Positions 26,338 to 34,906 of a DNA stretch of 64,000 nt are shown here, in pieces. The first letter of the stretch is position 1. Every line of letters begins with the position of its first letter. This DNA is from Bacteroidota bacterium (GTDB taxonomy: Bacteria; Bacteroidota; Bacteroidia; Chitinophagales; BACL12). A program made the position numbers and the translations under genes. The stretch is from NCBI GenBank assembly GCA_016715425.1, contig JADKAC010000002.1, positions 62,001-126,000 on the forward strand. The letters are read 5' to 3'. The notes beneath the pieces are model-generated. The model made no database searches. It had not been told where the DNA came from and worked only from the letters and a program-made list of their open reading frames with translations.

Positions 26338-26742
26338 GAATGTGCAAATGTGAGAATGTGAAAATAAAATGATTAGCTGATGTAAAAAAATTGACAATGG
26401 ACAGTTGACAGTTGACAATGAAAGAAACATAGACTATTTACCTAGAACATTGACTTAAAAAGTTTCGGGTTTCGGGTTTCAAGTTAAAAAACTCATCACT
26501 TATTGAATGGCTATTGGCGATTAGCTTTTGGCTTTTGGCAAAATAAAATTCAAAATTGAAAAAATTCATCACTCACTACTCACCACTCACCATTCACCAC
26601 TCACTACTCACCACTCATCATTCACCACTCACCACTCACCACGCACCACTCACTACTCACAATTCACCACTCACCATTCACTTTTCACCATTCACCACTC
26701 ACCATTCACCATTCACCATTCACTATTCACCATTCACTCCTA
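26330..26742. repeat. Composite intergenic repeat block after carA
   Basis: The longest complete run of word families, in this order: TGTGAGAATGTGC (G, overlapping the carA stop), GATTAGCTGAT (F), TTGACAATGGACAGTTGACA (B), GAACATTGACTT (C), GTTTCGGGTTTCGGGTT (D), CTCATCACTTATTG (H), GGCTATTGGCGATTAGC (E), and about 23 TTCACCA/CTCACTA heptamers (A, 26,570-26,740). A-tracts separate several words. Two overlapping long frames in the heptamers, encoding His-Ser-Pro/Thr-Thr repeats, are artefacts of the 7-bp period. The gap before the next gene (to 26837) has nothing else. Confidence 0.9.
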
Positions 26743-26837
26743 AACAAGCTAAAGAAATTTTTGTTAGCTAAAGAAGAATGCTTATCGAAGCGAGAAATGT
26801 TTCTTGAATGGTATTTAAAAAACAACAAATAATTTAT

Positions 26838-27170
26838 ATGTCTAGAATGAAAACAGTTTCAGAAGTAATTAATATACTTAAGGAAAGAGGATATACTGCT
26901 GACTTAAATTTAAAAGAAGATCGTATAGAGTGCAGCGATCCTAAAATTGAATTATTACCCGGTGATTTTGTGGTAGATAAAAATTATCGCTTTGAAGGAA
27001 TGTCTGATCCCGGCGATGAAGCAATTGTATGTGCAATTACTTCTGAAAAATATAATTTAAAAGGAGTACTTGTAAATGGATATGGAGTTTCTAGTATTAT
27101 GCTTACGGAAGAAATGATTAAAGCATTAACCAAAGAAAAACAGTTATATGATTCTCCGGATGATATATAA
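26838..27170 (+). CDS. Conserved small protein, often mislabelled phosphoribosylpyrophosphate synthetase
   Basis: A protein of 110 residues. The conserved core is MKTVSEVINILKERGYTADL, then FVVDKNYRFEGMSDPGDEA and GVLVNGYGVSS. It belongs to a small Bacteroidota family that databases sometimes name after PRPP synthetase, but it lacks the PRPP-binding loop and is far too short for that enzyme. ATG 26838 or 26847 is the likely start; an upstream ATG at 26808 adds a lysine/glutamine-rich tail. It is soluble and acidic with no membrane segment. A cupin gene follows at 60 bp. Confidence 0.7.
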   Translation: MSRMKTVSEVINILKERGYTADLNLKEDRIECSDPKIELLPGDFVVDKNYRFEGMSDPGDEAIVCAITSEKYNLKGVLVNGYGVSSIMLTEEMIKALTKEKQLYDSPDDI

Positions 27171-27230
27171 AACAAAATAGATTTTCAATTACTATTTTTA
27201 AAAAACTCATGCACTTTAAAGTGTATTATT

Positions 27231-27632
27231 ATGGAAACAAAAAGAAATGAATCTACCGAATTAAGACCTGAAGGTGATCGGGTAATTGATGCCCCATTAG
27301 TAAACATAAATATTCCTGAATTTATAAAACAATTAAAATCGGAAGATACCTGGAAAAGCAGCGATCGCAATGCTATTACTGTTTTTAAAACAAATGGTTT
27401 ACGCATTGTATTAATTGCCTTGCGGGCTGAAGCGGAAATGCCTAAACATAATGCGGATGGAATTATAAGTGTGCAAGTGATAGAAGGTGAAATTAAATTT
27501 ACTACTGACGCTAAATCATTAACATTACTTCAAGGAGAAATGCTTGCATTACATAAAGGTTTGCACCATAGTGTGAAAGCAATAAAAGAATCTGTGATTA
27601 TATTAACGCTTACTACTACTTTAGAAGAATAA
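27231..27632 (+). CDS. Cupin-domain protein
   Basis: A 133-residue protein with a degenerate cupin barrel at about residues 55-130: VLIALRAEAEMPKHNADGII, VIEGEIKFTTDAKSLTL, LQGEMLALHKGLHHSVKAI and ILTLTT. Histidines in PKHNADG and KGLHHSV could bind a metal. The N-terminal 40 residues are charged and include a short IPEFIKQLKSEDTWKSSDR segment common in Bacteroidota cupins related to stress. It is co-directional with the preceding small gene, 60 bp apart. Confidence 0.75.
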   Translation: METKRNESTELRPEGDRVIDAPLVNINIPEFIKQLKSEDTWKSSDRNAITVFKTNGLRIVLIALRAEAEMPKHNADGIISVQVIEGEIKFTTDAKSLTLLQGEMLALHKGLHHSVKAIKESVIILTLTTTLEE

Positions 27633-27718
27633 TCTTATTTCTCCAAAACATTCTACTTCAAAGCATTTTGAAATATCAACATAGATAACCACCCAATTAT
27701 CTGTGAACACTAAATTTT

Positions 27719-27726
27719 TATCTTTG
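27719..27726 (+). promoter_or_regulatory. -7-type promoter box upstream of eno
   Basis: TATCTTTG, a perfect match to TAnnTTTG, is followed by CATTTT and lies about 140 bp before the eno ATG. It implies a longer leader than at other core genes in this window. No convincing -33 element. Confidence 0.4.
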
Positions 27727-27867
27727 CATTTTAAAATACAAAAAACTTCGATGATACTTTTGTAATCAAATTTTATTTATGGTAACTGAATGATAACTTA
27801 CAAAAGAATCGGACTTAATTTATAACACAACTTGAAACCTGAAACCTTAAACTTTTAAACTTAATAC

Positions 27868-29149
27868 ATGAGCAACATTACAGAAATAATAGCCCGTCAG
27901 ATTTTAGACTCTCGTGGCAACCCAACAGTGGAAGTAGATGTATATACCGAATACGGTGCAATGGGCAGAGCTGCGGTTCCCTCAGGTGCATCAACAGGTA
28001 CACATGAAGCAGTGGAGTTACGTGATAATGATGCAGACATTTATCTCGGAAAAAGTGTGATGCAGGCAGTGAATAATGTAAATGATATTATCGCTTACGA
28101 TCTTGGTGGTGTGAATGTGCAAGAGCAAAATTATATTGATCAATTATTGATTGAATTAGATGGCACCGAAAATAAATCGAAGTTGGGAGCTAATGCAATT
28201 CTCGCTGTTTCTATGGCTTGTGCTAAAGCTGCTGCCAATGAATTAGGATTGCCATTGTACAGATATGTTGGTGGAACAAATGCAAATACATTACCTATTC
28301 CGCTGATGAATATTTTAAATGGCGGTGCACATGCAGATAATAAAATTGATTTTCAGGAATTCATGATTGTTCCCGCCGGAGCTGAAAATTTTTCGCATGC
28401 TTTGCGTATGGGTGTGGAAGTATTTCATCACCTGAAAAAATATTAAAGAAAAAGGTTTCAGCACTAACGTAGGTGATGAAGGTGGTTATGCTCCCGATAT
28501 TCAAAGCAATCAGGAAGCAATTGAAATTGTATTGATGTCAATTGAATCTGCAGGCTATCGTCCGGGTGAAGATATTTTTATTGCAATGGATGCCGCCACT
28601 TCTGAATTTTATGATGCAGGCACAGGAATTTATACTTTTAAAAAATCATCAGGAGAAAAATTCAATAGTGAACAGATGGTAAATTTTTGGGCAGACTGGT
28701 GTAAGAAATATCCTATCGTTTCCATTGAAGATGGATTGGGAGAAGATGATTGGAGTGGATGGAAAAAATTAACTGATGCACTTGGAAAAAAAGTACAATT
28801 AGTGGGTGATGATTTATTTGTTACCAATGTGGTGCGTCTTAGTAAAGGCATTAAAGAAAATATTGCTAACAGTATTTTAATAAAAGTAAATCAGATAGGT
28901 ACGCTCACAGAAACTATTAATGCGGTGAACATGGCGCATCGTTATGCATACACAAGTATAATGAGTCATCGCAGTGGTGAAACAGAAGATACTACAATAG
29001 CAGATTTAGCAGTTGCATTAAACTGCGGACAAATAAAAACAGGTTCTGCCAGCCGCAGCGATCGGATTGCAAAATATAATCAGTTGTTGCGCATAGAAGA
29101 AGAATTAGGAAGTGCAGCAGTATGGCCGGGAAATATTTTCATAAAATAA
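27868..29149 (+). pseudogene. eno: Enolase with a single frameshift in an A run
   Basis: Enolase, which converts 2-phosphoglycerate to phosphoenolpyruvate. The first frame runs from ATG 27868 to TAA 28444 and contains ARQILDSRGNPTVEVDV, GASTGTHEAVELRD and the NGGAHADNKIDFQEFM metal-site region. The second, from about 28442 to 29149, contains NVGDEGGYAPD, VSIEDGLGEDDW, LVGDDLFVTN, the catalytic-lysine ILIKVNQIGTLTET and SHRSGETEDTTIADLAV. The break falls in the A run at 28435-28440, between HHLKK and KEKGF. Losing one A or gaining two restores the frame; gaining two gives the usual length of about 427 residues. Because enolase is normally essential and all else is conserved, a homopolymer error is the likeliest cause. 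Confidence 0.85.
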
Positions 29150-29235
29150 TTCTACTGTCCTATTTCGGGTAATCTGCACAATGTAAAGATGATTGCTGTC
29201 GTTTCACTTGCATGGCAATTAATAATTTTGATGTT

Positions 29236-29559
29236 ATGAAATTTGAATGGCAAACAATACGCAAACGCATTCGGGCATGGAAAGTACCTGCCATGTTTCG
29301 CAATAAATTTGTGTTCACCGGATTTGTATTTATTATCTGGATGTCGTTCTTCGATCAGAATAATTTGCTTGTTCAAATAGATCGTCTGCAAGCATTGAAT
29401 GAAGCAAAAGGAAAAGCCGATTACTATCTTGAAGAAACAGAAGTTGCCAAACAACAATTAAAAGAATTGCTGACTAACGAACAGACCTTAGAAAAATTCG
29501 CCAGAGAAAAATACTACATGAAGAAACCGAATGAAGATGTGTTTGTTATTGTGAAATGA
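29236..29559 (+). CDS. FtsB/DivIC-type septum formation initiator
   Basis: A 107-residue bitopic division protein. A membrane helix (NKFVFTGFVFIIWMSFFDQ) is followed by a coiled coil (QIDRLQALNEAKGKADYYLE to LKELLTNEQT) and the conserved end EKFAREKYYMKKPNEDVFV, typical of DivIC/FtsB. It would join FtsL and FtsQ in the divisome. I use ATG 29236; an earlier ATG at 29212 would add eight residues. It directly follows eno, as in many Bacteroidota, so its transcription probably depends on the eno promoter. Repeat words start three bases after the stop. Confidence 0.85.
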   Translation: MKFEWQTIRKRIRAWKVPAMFRNKFVFTGFVFIIWMSFFDQNNLLVQIDRLQALNEAKGKADYYLEETEVAKQQLKELLTNEQTLEKFAREKYYMKKPNEDVFVIVK

Positions 29560-29561
29560 TG

Positions 29562-29800
29562 AAATGGCTGTTGGCTATTGGCCGTTAGCTGTTGGCGAAA
29601 AAAAATTGAGTTTCGAGTTTCATGTTTCGGGTTAAAAAAACACTATTCACTTTTCACCATTGACTTTAATCGTTGACAAAAAAATTCATCACTGATTACT
29701 CATCACAATTGCCTATTGCAAATTGCTTATTGCGCATTATTTTTTTCACTATTCACAACTCACCATTCACTATTTACAACTCACTATTCACCATAAACAC
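29562..29800. repeat. Composite intergenic repeat block after divIC
   Basis: In order, GGCTGTTGGCTATTGGCC words (E), an A-tract, GAGTTTCGAGTTTCATG (D), an A-tract, TTCACTTTTCACC (A), a TTGACTTTAATCGTTGAC word pair (C), A-tract, CATCACTGATTACTCATCAC (H), TTGCCTATTGCAAATTGC words, then TTCACTATTCACAACTCACC heptamers (A). It ends 15 bp before the next start codon. Confidence 0.85.
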
Positions 29801-29814
29801 CGAACTTTATAAGT

Positions 29815-31362
29815 ATGCAAACTCAAAGAAAATATTTCGCAATACTTGCTGTAATAATATCCTTGCTTTTTGGCTGCAAAGAAAAAACGCAAGAAATAAA
29901 TACACTTGGAATTGCGCACTTGGAAGTGAGTGGAAATACATCTGCTCAACCTTATTTTGAAAAAGGATTATTGTTGCTCTACAGTTTTGAATATACAGAT
30001 GCAAGAGATGAATTTATAAAAGCGCAGGAAGCAGATCCAAATATGCTGATGGCGTATTGGGGAGAAGCTATGACATACAATCATACACTTTGGGCAGAAC
30101 AAGATTTTGAAAAAGCAACAACAGCAATAAAAAAAATAACTGATGCGAATACATTGGAAACTCTCTCATCATTAGAACAGGATTTTATTCATTCCATCAC
30201 ATTGTTATATCAAACCGAAAAAACAAAAGCGGAAAGAGATAATGCATATTCAAATTACTTAGCTGAGATGTATAATTCATATCCTAAAAATCAGGAGGTA
30301 GCCGCATTTTATGCATTATCAATTTTAGGAACAGAGCAAGAAGGTCGTGATGCAATTGTATATGAGAAAGGCGCTGTAATTGCACAAAAAATATTAGATG
30401 TAAATCCAAATCATCCGGGTGCATTGCATTATCTCATTCACTCTTATGATGATCCTGAACATGCACATCTTGCTTTAGATGCTGCAAACAAATATGCGAA
30501 AGTGGCACCTGATGCGGCACATGCGTTACACATGCCTTCACATATTTATGTCGCAATGGGAATGTGGGATGAAGTAATAAGTTCTAATGAGCATTCCTAC
30601 CAAGCAAGTGTTGATAGAATGGAACGTAAACAATCAGACAATGATGCCCGTGGTTATCATTCCTATCATTGGTTAGAATATGGTTATCTGCAAAAAGGTA
30701 GAGAGGCGGATGCAGAAAAATTAGTGTGGGATATGCAGACTTATACAAATGCTACAACATCACAAAGATCAAAAACACATTTAGTGTATTTAAAAGGAAC
30801 TTATCTTGTTGAAACAAATAATTGGAGTAGTGCTGTTGCCGATATTCCGATTGATGTATCGGATTTAAATGTTGCAGTGCGGGCACAAAATAGTTTTATT
30901 GAAGGCATGAAAGCATTTTCCAAAAAAGATAACATTGCATTGGATAAAGTGATTGCAGATTTACATGCAGATTATGAAAAAGAATCTTTGCAAGTACAAG
31001 ATGTAATGGATGCGCATTGTGCAAGTCTGGATGGCAATGCGGTTACTTCAACAAATATTCTGCAATGTAAAATTATAGAAGCGCAATTGCTTGGATTAAG
31101 TGCATGGTTAGAAAATGATATTGCACTAACTGAAGAATGGTTTAAAAAATCAATAACGTTAGAAGAAAGTATAAGCTATAGTTATGGTCCACCGGAAATT
31201 CAAAAACCAACATATGAATTATATGGTGATTGGTTGCTCACACAAAATCGTGGAGAGGACGCTATATTGCAATATGAACTCGCACTTAAAAAAGGGCCGA
31301 ACAGAAAATTAGCATTGCAAGGGAAACAAGATGCGGAAAAGATAATTGACTTTTTAAATTGA
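29815..31362 (+). CDS. TPR-repeat lipoprotein of unknown function
   Basis: A 515-residue protein with a lipoprotein signal (ILAVIISLLFGC, lipobox Cys21). Tetratricopeptide-type helical repeats follow: QPYFEKGLLLLYSFEYTDAR, the conserved YWGEAMTYNHTLW, NPNHPGALHYLIHSYDDPEH and HALHMPSHIYVAMGMWDE. The last two are signatures of a family of periplasmic TPR proteins that I know only as uncharacterised. The C-terminal TPRs end FLN at 31362. The last five codons plus stop (GACTTTTTAAATTGA) are the same words that start each module of the tandem repeat downstream, so the repeat appears to have grown from, or into, the end of this gene. Confidence 0.75.
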   Translation: MQTQRKYFAILAVIISLLFGCKEKTQEINTLGIAHLEVSGNTSAQPYFEKGLLLLYSFEYTDARDEFIKAQEADPNMLMAYWGEAMTYNHTLWAEQDFEKATTAIKKITDANTLETLSSLEQDFIHSITLLYQTEKTKAERDNAYSNYLAEMYNSYPKNQEVAAFYALSILGTEQEGRDAIVYEKGAVIAQKILDVNPNHPGALHYLIHSYDDPEHAHLALDAANKYAKVAPDAAHALHMPSHIYVAMGMWDEVISSNEHSYQASVDRMERKQSDNDARGYHSYHWLEYGYLQKGREADAEKLVWDMQTYTNATTSQRSKTHLVYLKGTYLVETNNWSSAVADIPIDVSDLNVAVRAQNSFIEGMKAFSKKDNIALDKVIADLHADYEKESLQVQDVMDAHCASLDGNAVTSTNILQCKIIEAQLLGLSAWLENDIALTEEWFKKSITLEESISYSYGPPEIQKPTYELYGDWLLTQNRGEDAILQYELALKKGPNRKLALQGKQDAEKIIDFLN

Positions 31363-31830
31363 CAATTGACAGTTGACAATTGACAATGAAAAAAAACATT
31401 GACTGTTGACTTTGAACATTGACAAAAAAGTTTCGGGTTTCGGGTTACATGTTTCGGGTTAAAAAAATCATCACTCTTAAAATGGCTATTGGCCGTTGGC
31501 TTTTAGCAGTTGGCTAAAAAATTTCGACTATTGACTTTTAAATTGACAGTTTACAGTTGACAATTGACAATGAAAAAAACATTACTGTTGACTTTGAACA
31601 TTGACTTTGAACATTCACAAAAAATGTTTCAGGCTAAAAGTTCCAGGTTAAAAATCATCACTCATTAAATGGCTATTGGCCGTTAGCAATTGGCAGTTGG
31701 CTAAAAAACTTAGACTATTAACTTTTTAAATTGACAGTTTACAGTTGACAATTGACAATGAAAAAAACATTGACTGTTGACTTTGAACATTGACAAAAAA
31801 AGTTACGGGTTTTGGGTTCGGGTTAAAAAA
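31349..31830. repeat. Three tandem copies of a ~186-bp composite module
   Basis: The module is GACTTTTTAAATTGACAG, then TTGACAATTGACAATG words (B), A-tract, CATTGACTGTTGACTTTG words (C), A-tract, GTTTCGGGTTTCGGGTT (D), A-tract, ATCATCACTC (H), GGCTATTGGCCGTTGGC words (E), A-tract. The AAATTGACA landmark recurs at 31356, 31540 and 31728, spacings of 184 and 188 bp. The third copy runs directly into a heptamer array. The first copy overlaps the end of the TPR gene. Confidence 0.9.
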
Positions 31831-31832
31831 AT

Positions 31833-32082
31833 CACTATTCACTATACACCACTCACCACTCACCATTCACCATTCACTATTCACTATTCACTATTCACTT
31901 TTCACTATTCACTATTCACTATTCACTTTTCACTATTCACTACTCACTTTTCACCATTCACCACTCACCACTCACTACTCACCACTCACAATTCACAATT
32001 CACCACTCACCACTCACCACTCACCACTCACCATTCACCACTCACTACTCACCATTCACCTTTCACCATTCACCATTCACCA
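31833..32082. repeat. Heptamer array TTCACTA/CTCACCA (family A)
   Basis: About 35 copies of a 7-bp unit, TTCACTA, TTCACCA, CTCACCA or CTCACTA, form the longest array in the window. The 7-bp period and lack of stop codons on this strand create long accidental frames in several phases (His-Ser-Pro-Phe-Thr repeats). It ends about 50 bp before the YyaL-like gene. Confidence 0.95.
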
Positions 32083-32134
32083 TTAAACCGAATGATATTT
32101 ATTTTGTATTGTTACAGTAATCATTATAGACATT

Positions 32135-34254
32135 TTGAATAGCAAACAATTTCATATCATCATTGTCTGTTGCAGCATAATTATGTTATCAGCATGCACA
32201 CAGGCGCAAAACAATTCCGAGAAAATGGATACTTCAAATCATACTTACACAAATCATTTAATACATGAATCCAGTCCGTATTTATTGCAACATGCACATA
32301 ATCCGGTTGACTGGTATCCGTGGGGTGAAGAGGCTTTGGAAAAAGCTAAAAAAGAAAATAAACTGATAATAATAAGCATTGGATATTCTGCTTGTCATTG
32401 GTGTCATGTGATGGAACATGAAAGTTTTGAAGACACTGCAGTTGCGAAGTATATGAATGAAAATTTTGTTTGTATAAAAGTAGATAGAGAAGAGCGTCCT
32501 GATATTGATCAGGTATATATGAATGCAGTGCAATTGCTTACAGGCAGAGGTGGCTGGCCATTAAATTGTATTGCATTACCCGATGGCAGACCTATTTATG
32601 GTGGCACTTATTATCCCAAAGCACAATGGTTGGATATGTTAGCACAAGTGAAAGAATACACTATAAAAAATCCGAAGGAAACAGAAGAACAAGCAACATT
32701 ATTAACCGAAGGAATTCGCAGTGGTGAAACAATATATGCGAGCAAAGAACAAGCAGATTTTTCAGAAAAAGATTTAGATCAGATTTTTAAAAAATGGAAA
32801 AACAATATTGATTATATAGAAGGTGGTTCAGCAGGTGCACCAAAATTTCCATTGCCAATCGGTTATCAATATTTGTTGCATTACTATTATTTATCACAAG
32901 ATGCAGATGCATTAAAAGCAGTAACAATTACACTGAATAAAATGGCTGATGGTGGTATCTATGATCAGATTGGTGGTGGCTTCGCTAGATACTCAGTGGA
33001 TGCTTATTGGAAAGTGCCGCACTTCGAAAAAATGTTGTACGACAATGCGCAACTTATCAGTTTATACGCAGCAGCATATTTGCAAACAGGCGATGCTTAT
33101 TATAAACGCATTGCAGAAGAATCATTGGAATTCATAAAAAGAGAAATGACTTCTCCCGAGGGTGGTTTTTATTCTGCATTAGACGCAGACAGCGAAGGCG
33201 AAGAAGGAAAATATTATGTATGGACACAAGAGGAAATAAAAAATGTGCTCGGTAAAAATGCCGCATTGATTTTAGAATATTATAATGTAATGGAAAGTGG
33301 TAATTGGGAAAACGGCATTAATATTTTATATAAAACACAAAGCGATGCAGCAGTTGCAAAAAAATATAATATTTCTGAAAAGAATTATTGCATCAAGTGG
33401 ATGATGCTAAAAAGAAATTATTATCAGCAAGAGAAAAAAGAATTCGTCCGGGATTAGATGATAAAATATTAACTGCATGGAATGGACTGATGTTGAAAGC
33501 TTATGTGGATGCGTATCGTGCGTTTGGCGAAAAAGAATATCTGGATATGGCATTAAAAAGTGCAACATTCATTAATACAAAAATGAAAATGCCGGATAAC
33601 AGACTTAAGCGCAATTACAAAAATGGCAAATCGAGCATCAATGGATTTTTAGATGATTACGCATTTTCTGCTTCTGCATTTATTGCATTGTATCAGGCAA
33701 CGTTTGATGCACAATGGTTGAATGAAGCATTGCAAATTACTGATTATGCATTGCAACATTTTTATGATACAAAAAGCGGAATGTTATTTTATACTTCGGA
33801 TATTGATCCGGAATTAATAGCAAGAAAAATGGAGATAACTGATAATGTAATTCCCGCAGCAAGTTCTGAGTTTGCAAAAAACATGTTTATCCTTGGTAAT
33901 TATTTTGATAGAAATGATTTGATTGAAAAATCTATTGCAATGGCAATGGCTGTGAAAAAAGATGCATTGAAAAGCGGACCGTATTATGCAAATTGGGATA
34001 TACTTTTTGCATGGCTTACTCACGAACCTTATGAAGTGGCAATATTGGGAAATGATTATGAAAAAATGCGCAGCGAATTAGATACACATTATCTCCCCAA
34101 CATATTTTTAATGGGTGGAAAACAAGAAGGTGATTTACAGTTATTAGAAAATAAATTAGTGCCCGGACAAACTACTATTTATGTATGTCAGAATAAAGTA
34201 TGTCAGTTGCCGGTTACGAATGTGGAAGATGCGTTGAAGCAGATTGTTAGATGA
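32135..34254 (+). pseudogene. YyaL-like thioredoxin-domain lipoprotein, frameshifted
   Basis: An about 705-residue DUF255/YyaL-type protein in two frames. The first starts at TTG 32135 with a lipoprotein signal (IIIVCCSIIMLSAC). It then has the thioredoxin-like domain (HNPVDWYPWGEEAL, SIGYSACHWCHVMEHESFED with CHWC) and the six-hairpin barrel region (YDQIGGGFARYSVDAYWKVP, HFEKMLYDNAQLI). It breaks at about 33,378-33,381 in GAAAAG. Adding one A restores SEKELLHQVDDAKKKLL and continues in the second frame (RIRPGLDDKILTAWNGLM) to TGA 34254. No ATG is available near the start. The function of the family is unsettled; it resembles sugar epimerases. A single missing A may be a read error. Confidence 0.8.
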
Positions 34255-34257
34255 CTT

Positions 34258-34440
34258 AGACTGTTGGCTTAGAACATTGACTTTTTAAATTGACAATGGA
34301 CAGTTGACAATTGACAATGAAAAAATTCATCCCTTATTAAATGGCTATTAGCAAAAACAATTTTGACTATTGACTTAGACCATTGACAAAAACTCTTCAC
34401 TGATTACTGATTATTCATTCATTCTTAATTCCTAATTCAA
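34258..34440. repeat. Composite repeat block after the YyaL-like gene
   Basis: It holds GACTGTTGGCTTAGAACATTGAC words (C), the ATTGACTTTTTAAATTGACA landmark, TTGACAATGGACAGTTGACA (B), A-tract, ATTCATCCC, GGCTATTAGC (E), more C words, then CTTCACTGATTACTGATT and ATTCTTAATTCCTAATTC (H). It leads directly into a twin-hairpin element. Confidence 0.8.
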
Positions 34441-34516
34441 AAATAATGTCACCCCTTCGGGGTTTGGTTTTTTTTTTCGAGTTGTTTTTTATAATAATAT
34501 CAACCCTTCGGGTTTA
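34441..34516 (+). terminator. Twin UUCG-hairpin element, copy 1
   Basis: Two short hairpins with TTCG loops: ACCCCTTCGGGGT (34451-34463), followed by a GGTTTTTTTTTT run, and AACCCTTCGGGTT (34502-34514). They are 38 bp apart. The first hairpin plus T-run looks like a compact intrinsic terminator for the gene on its left. Two further copies are at 37991 (same strand) and 51292 (minus strand), always downstream of a gene in the same direction. Confidence 0.65.
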
Positions 34517-34696
34517 GTCTGATTACAAATTGAAAAATGTTTTATAAAATGTTTAATGAAATAAATATCTAGAAGGTTTGGCGGGGACGCCAACCTTGGA
34601 GAAATTTTTAATCATGTAGAAAAAAATTAGGCTTTAATTAATGAATAGGTTAATTATGTGTTTCTTATTATTCATTCATCTTTAAATCTTCATGCT

Positions 34697-34864
34697 ATGA
34701 AAAATTATTACACCACATGTTCTAAAAGATTAGGCATATATTCTTCTACAGATTTTTTTCCAGGTTTATTTTTAATTCTAAGTTTTATTATAATCAGCAA
34801 TTCTGTTTTTGCACAGTTATTTACAACCGCAAAATTATTATTAGCAAATAATTTTTTAACTTAA
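34697..34864 (+). CDS. Possible short exported peptide
   Basis: A 55-codon frame from ATG 34697. Residues 22-42 are hydrophobic (GLFLILSFIIISNSVFAQ) with a plausible signal-peptidase site after VFA, leaving about 15 residues (LFTTAKLLLANNFLT). The stop is followed at once by a strong terminator hairpin. It could be a small secreted peptide or the remnant of a larger exported protein. A longer frame from 34658 adds only a non-conserved start. Confidence 0.35.
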   Translation: MKNYYTTCSKRLGIYSSTDFFPGLFLILSFIIISNSVFAQLFTTAKLLLANNFLT

Positions 34865-34892
34865 AAGAGCGCCAGCAAACGGGCGCTCTTTA
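34863..34892 (+). terminator. Rho-independent terminator
   Basis: Inverted repeat AAAGAGCGCC / GGGCGCTCTTT with a seven-base loop, followed by a T-rich end. It overlaps the stop of the short peptide frame and precedes the T9SS gene at 34907. Confidence 0.7.
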
Positions 34893-34906
34893 TTTAAATA
34901 TACTAC

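Noticed and set aside
26528..26771. Two overlapping long frames encoding His-Ser-Pro-Leu-Thr-Thr repeats
   Set aside because: They are translations of the TTCACCA/CTCACCA heptamer array, open in several phases because the unit has no stop on this strand. There is no conserved protein-like composition and no start context.
20072..32082. Possible CRISPR arrays
   Set aside because: The units are 7-10 bp, directly contiguous and degenerate. There are no 25-40 bp repeats separated by unique spacers, and no cas genes in the window.
31777..32142. Further His-Ser-Pro-Phe-Thr repeat frames, over 90 codons
   Set aside because: Same cause as at 26.5 kb: an array with a 7-bp period. Frames in more than one phase give the same kind of peptide, which marks them as artefacts.
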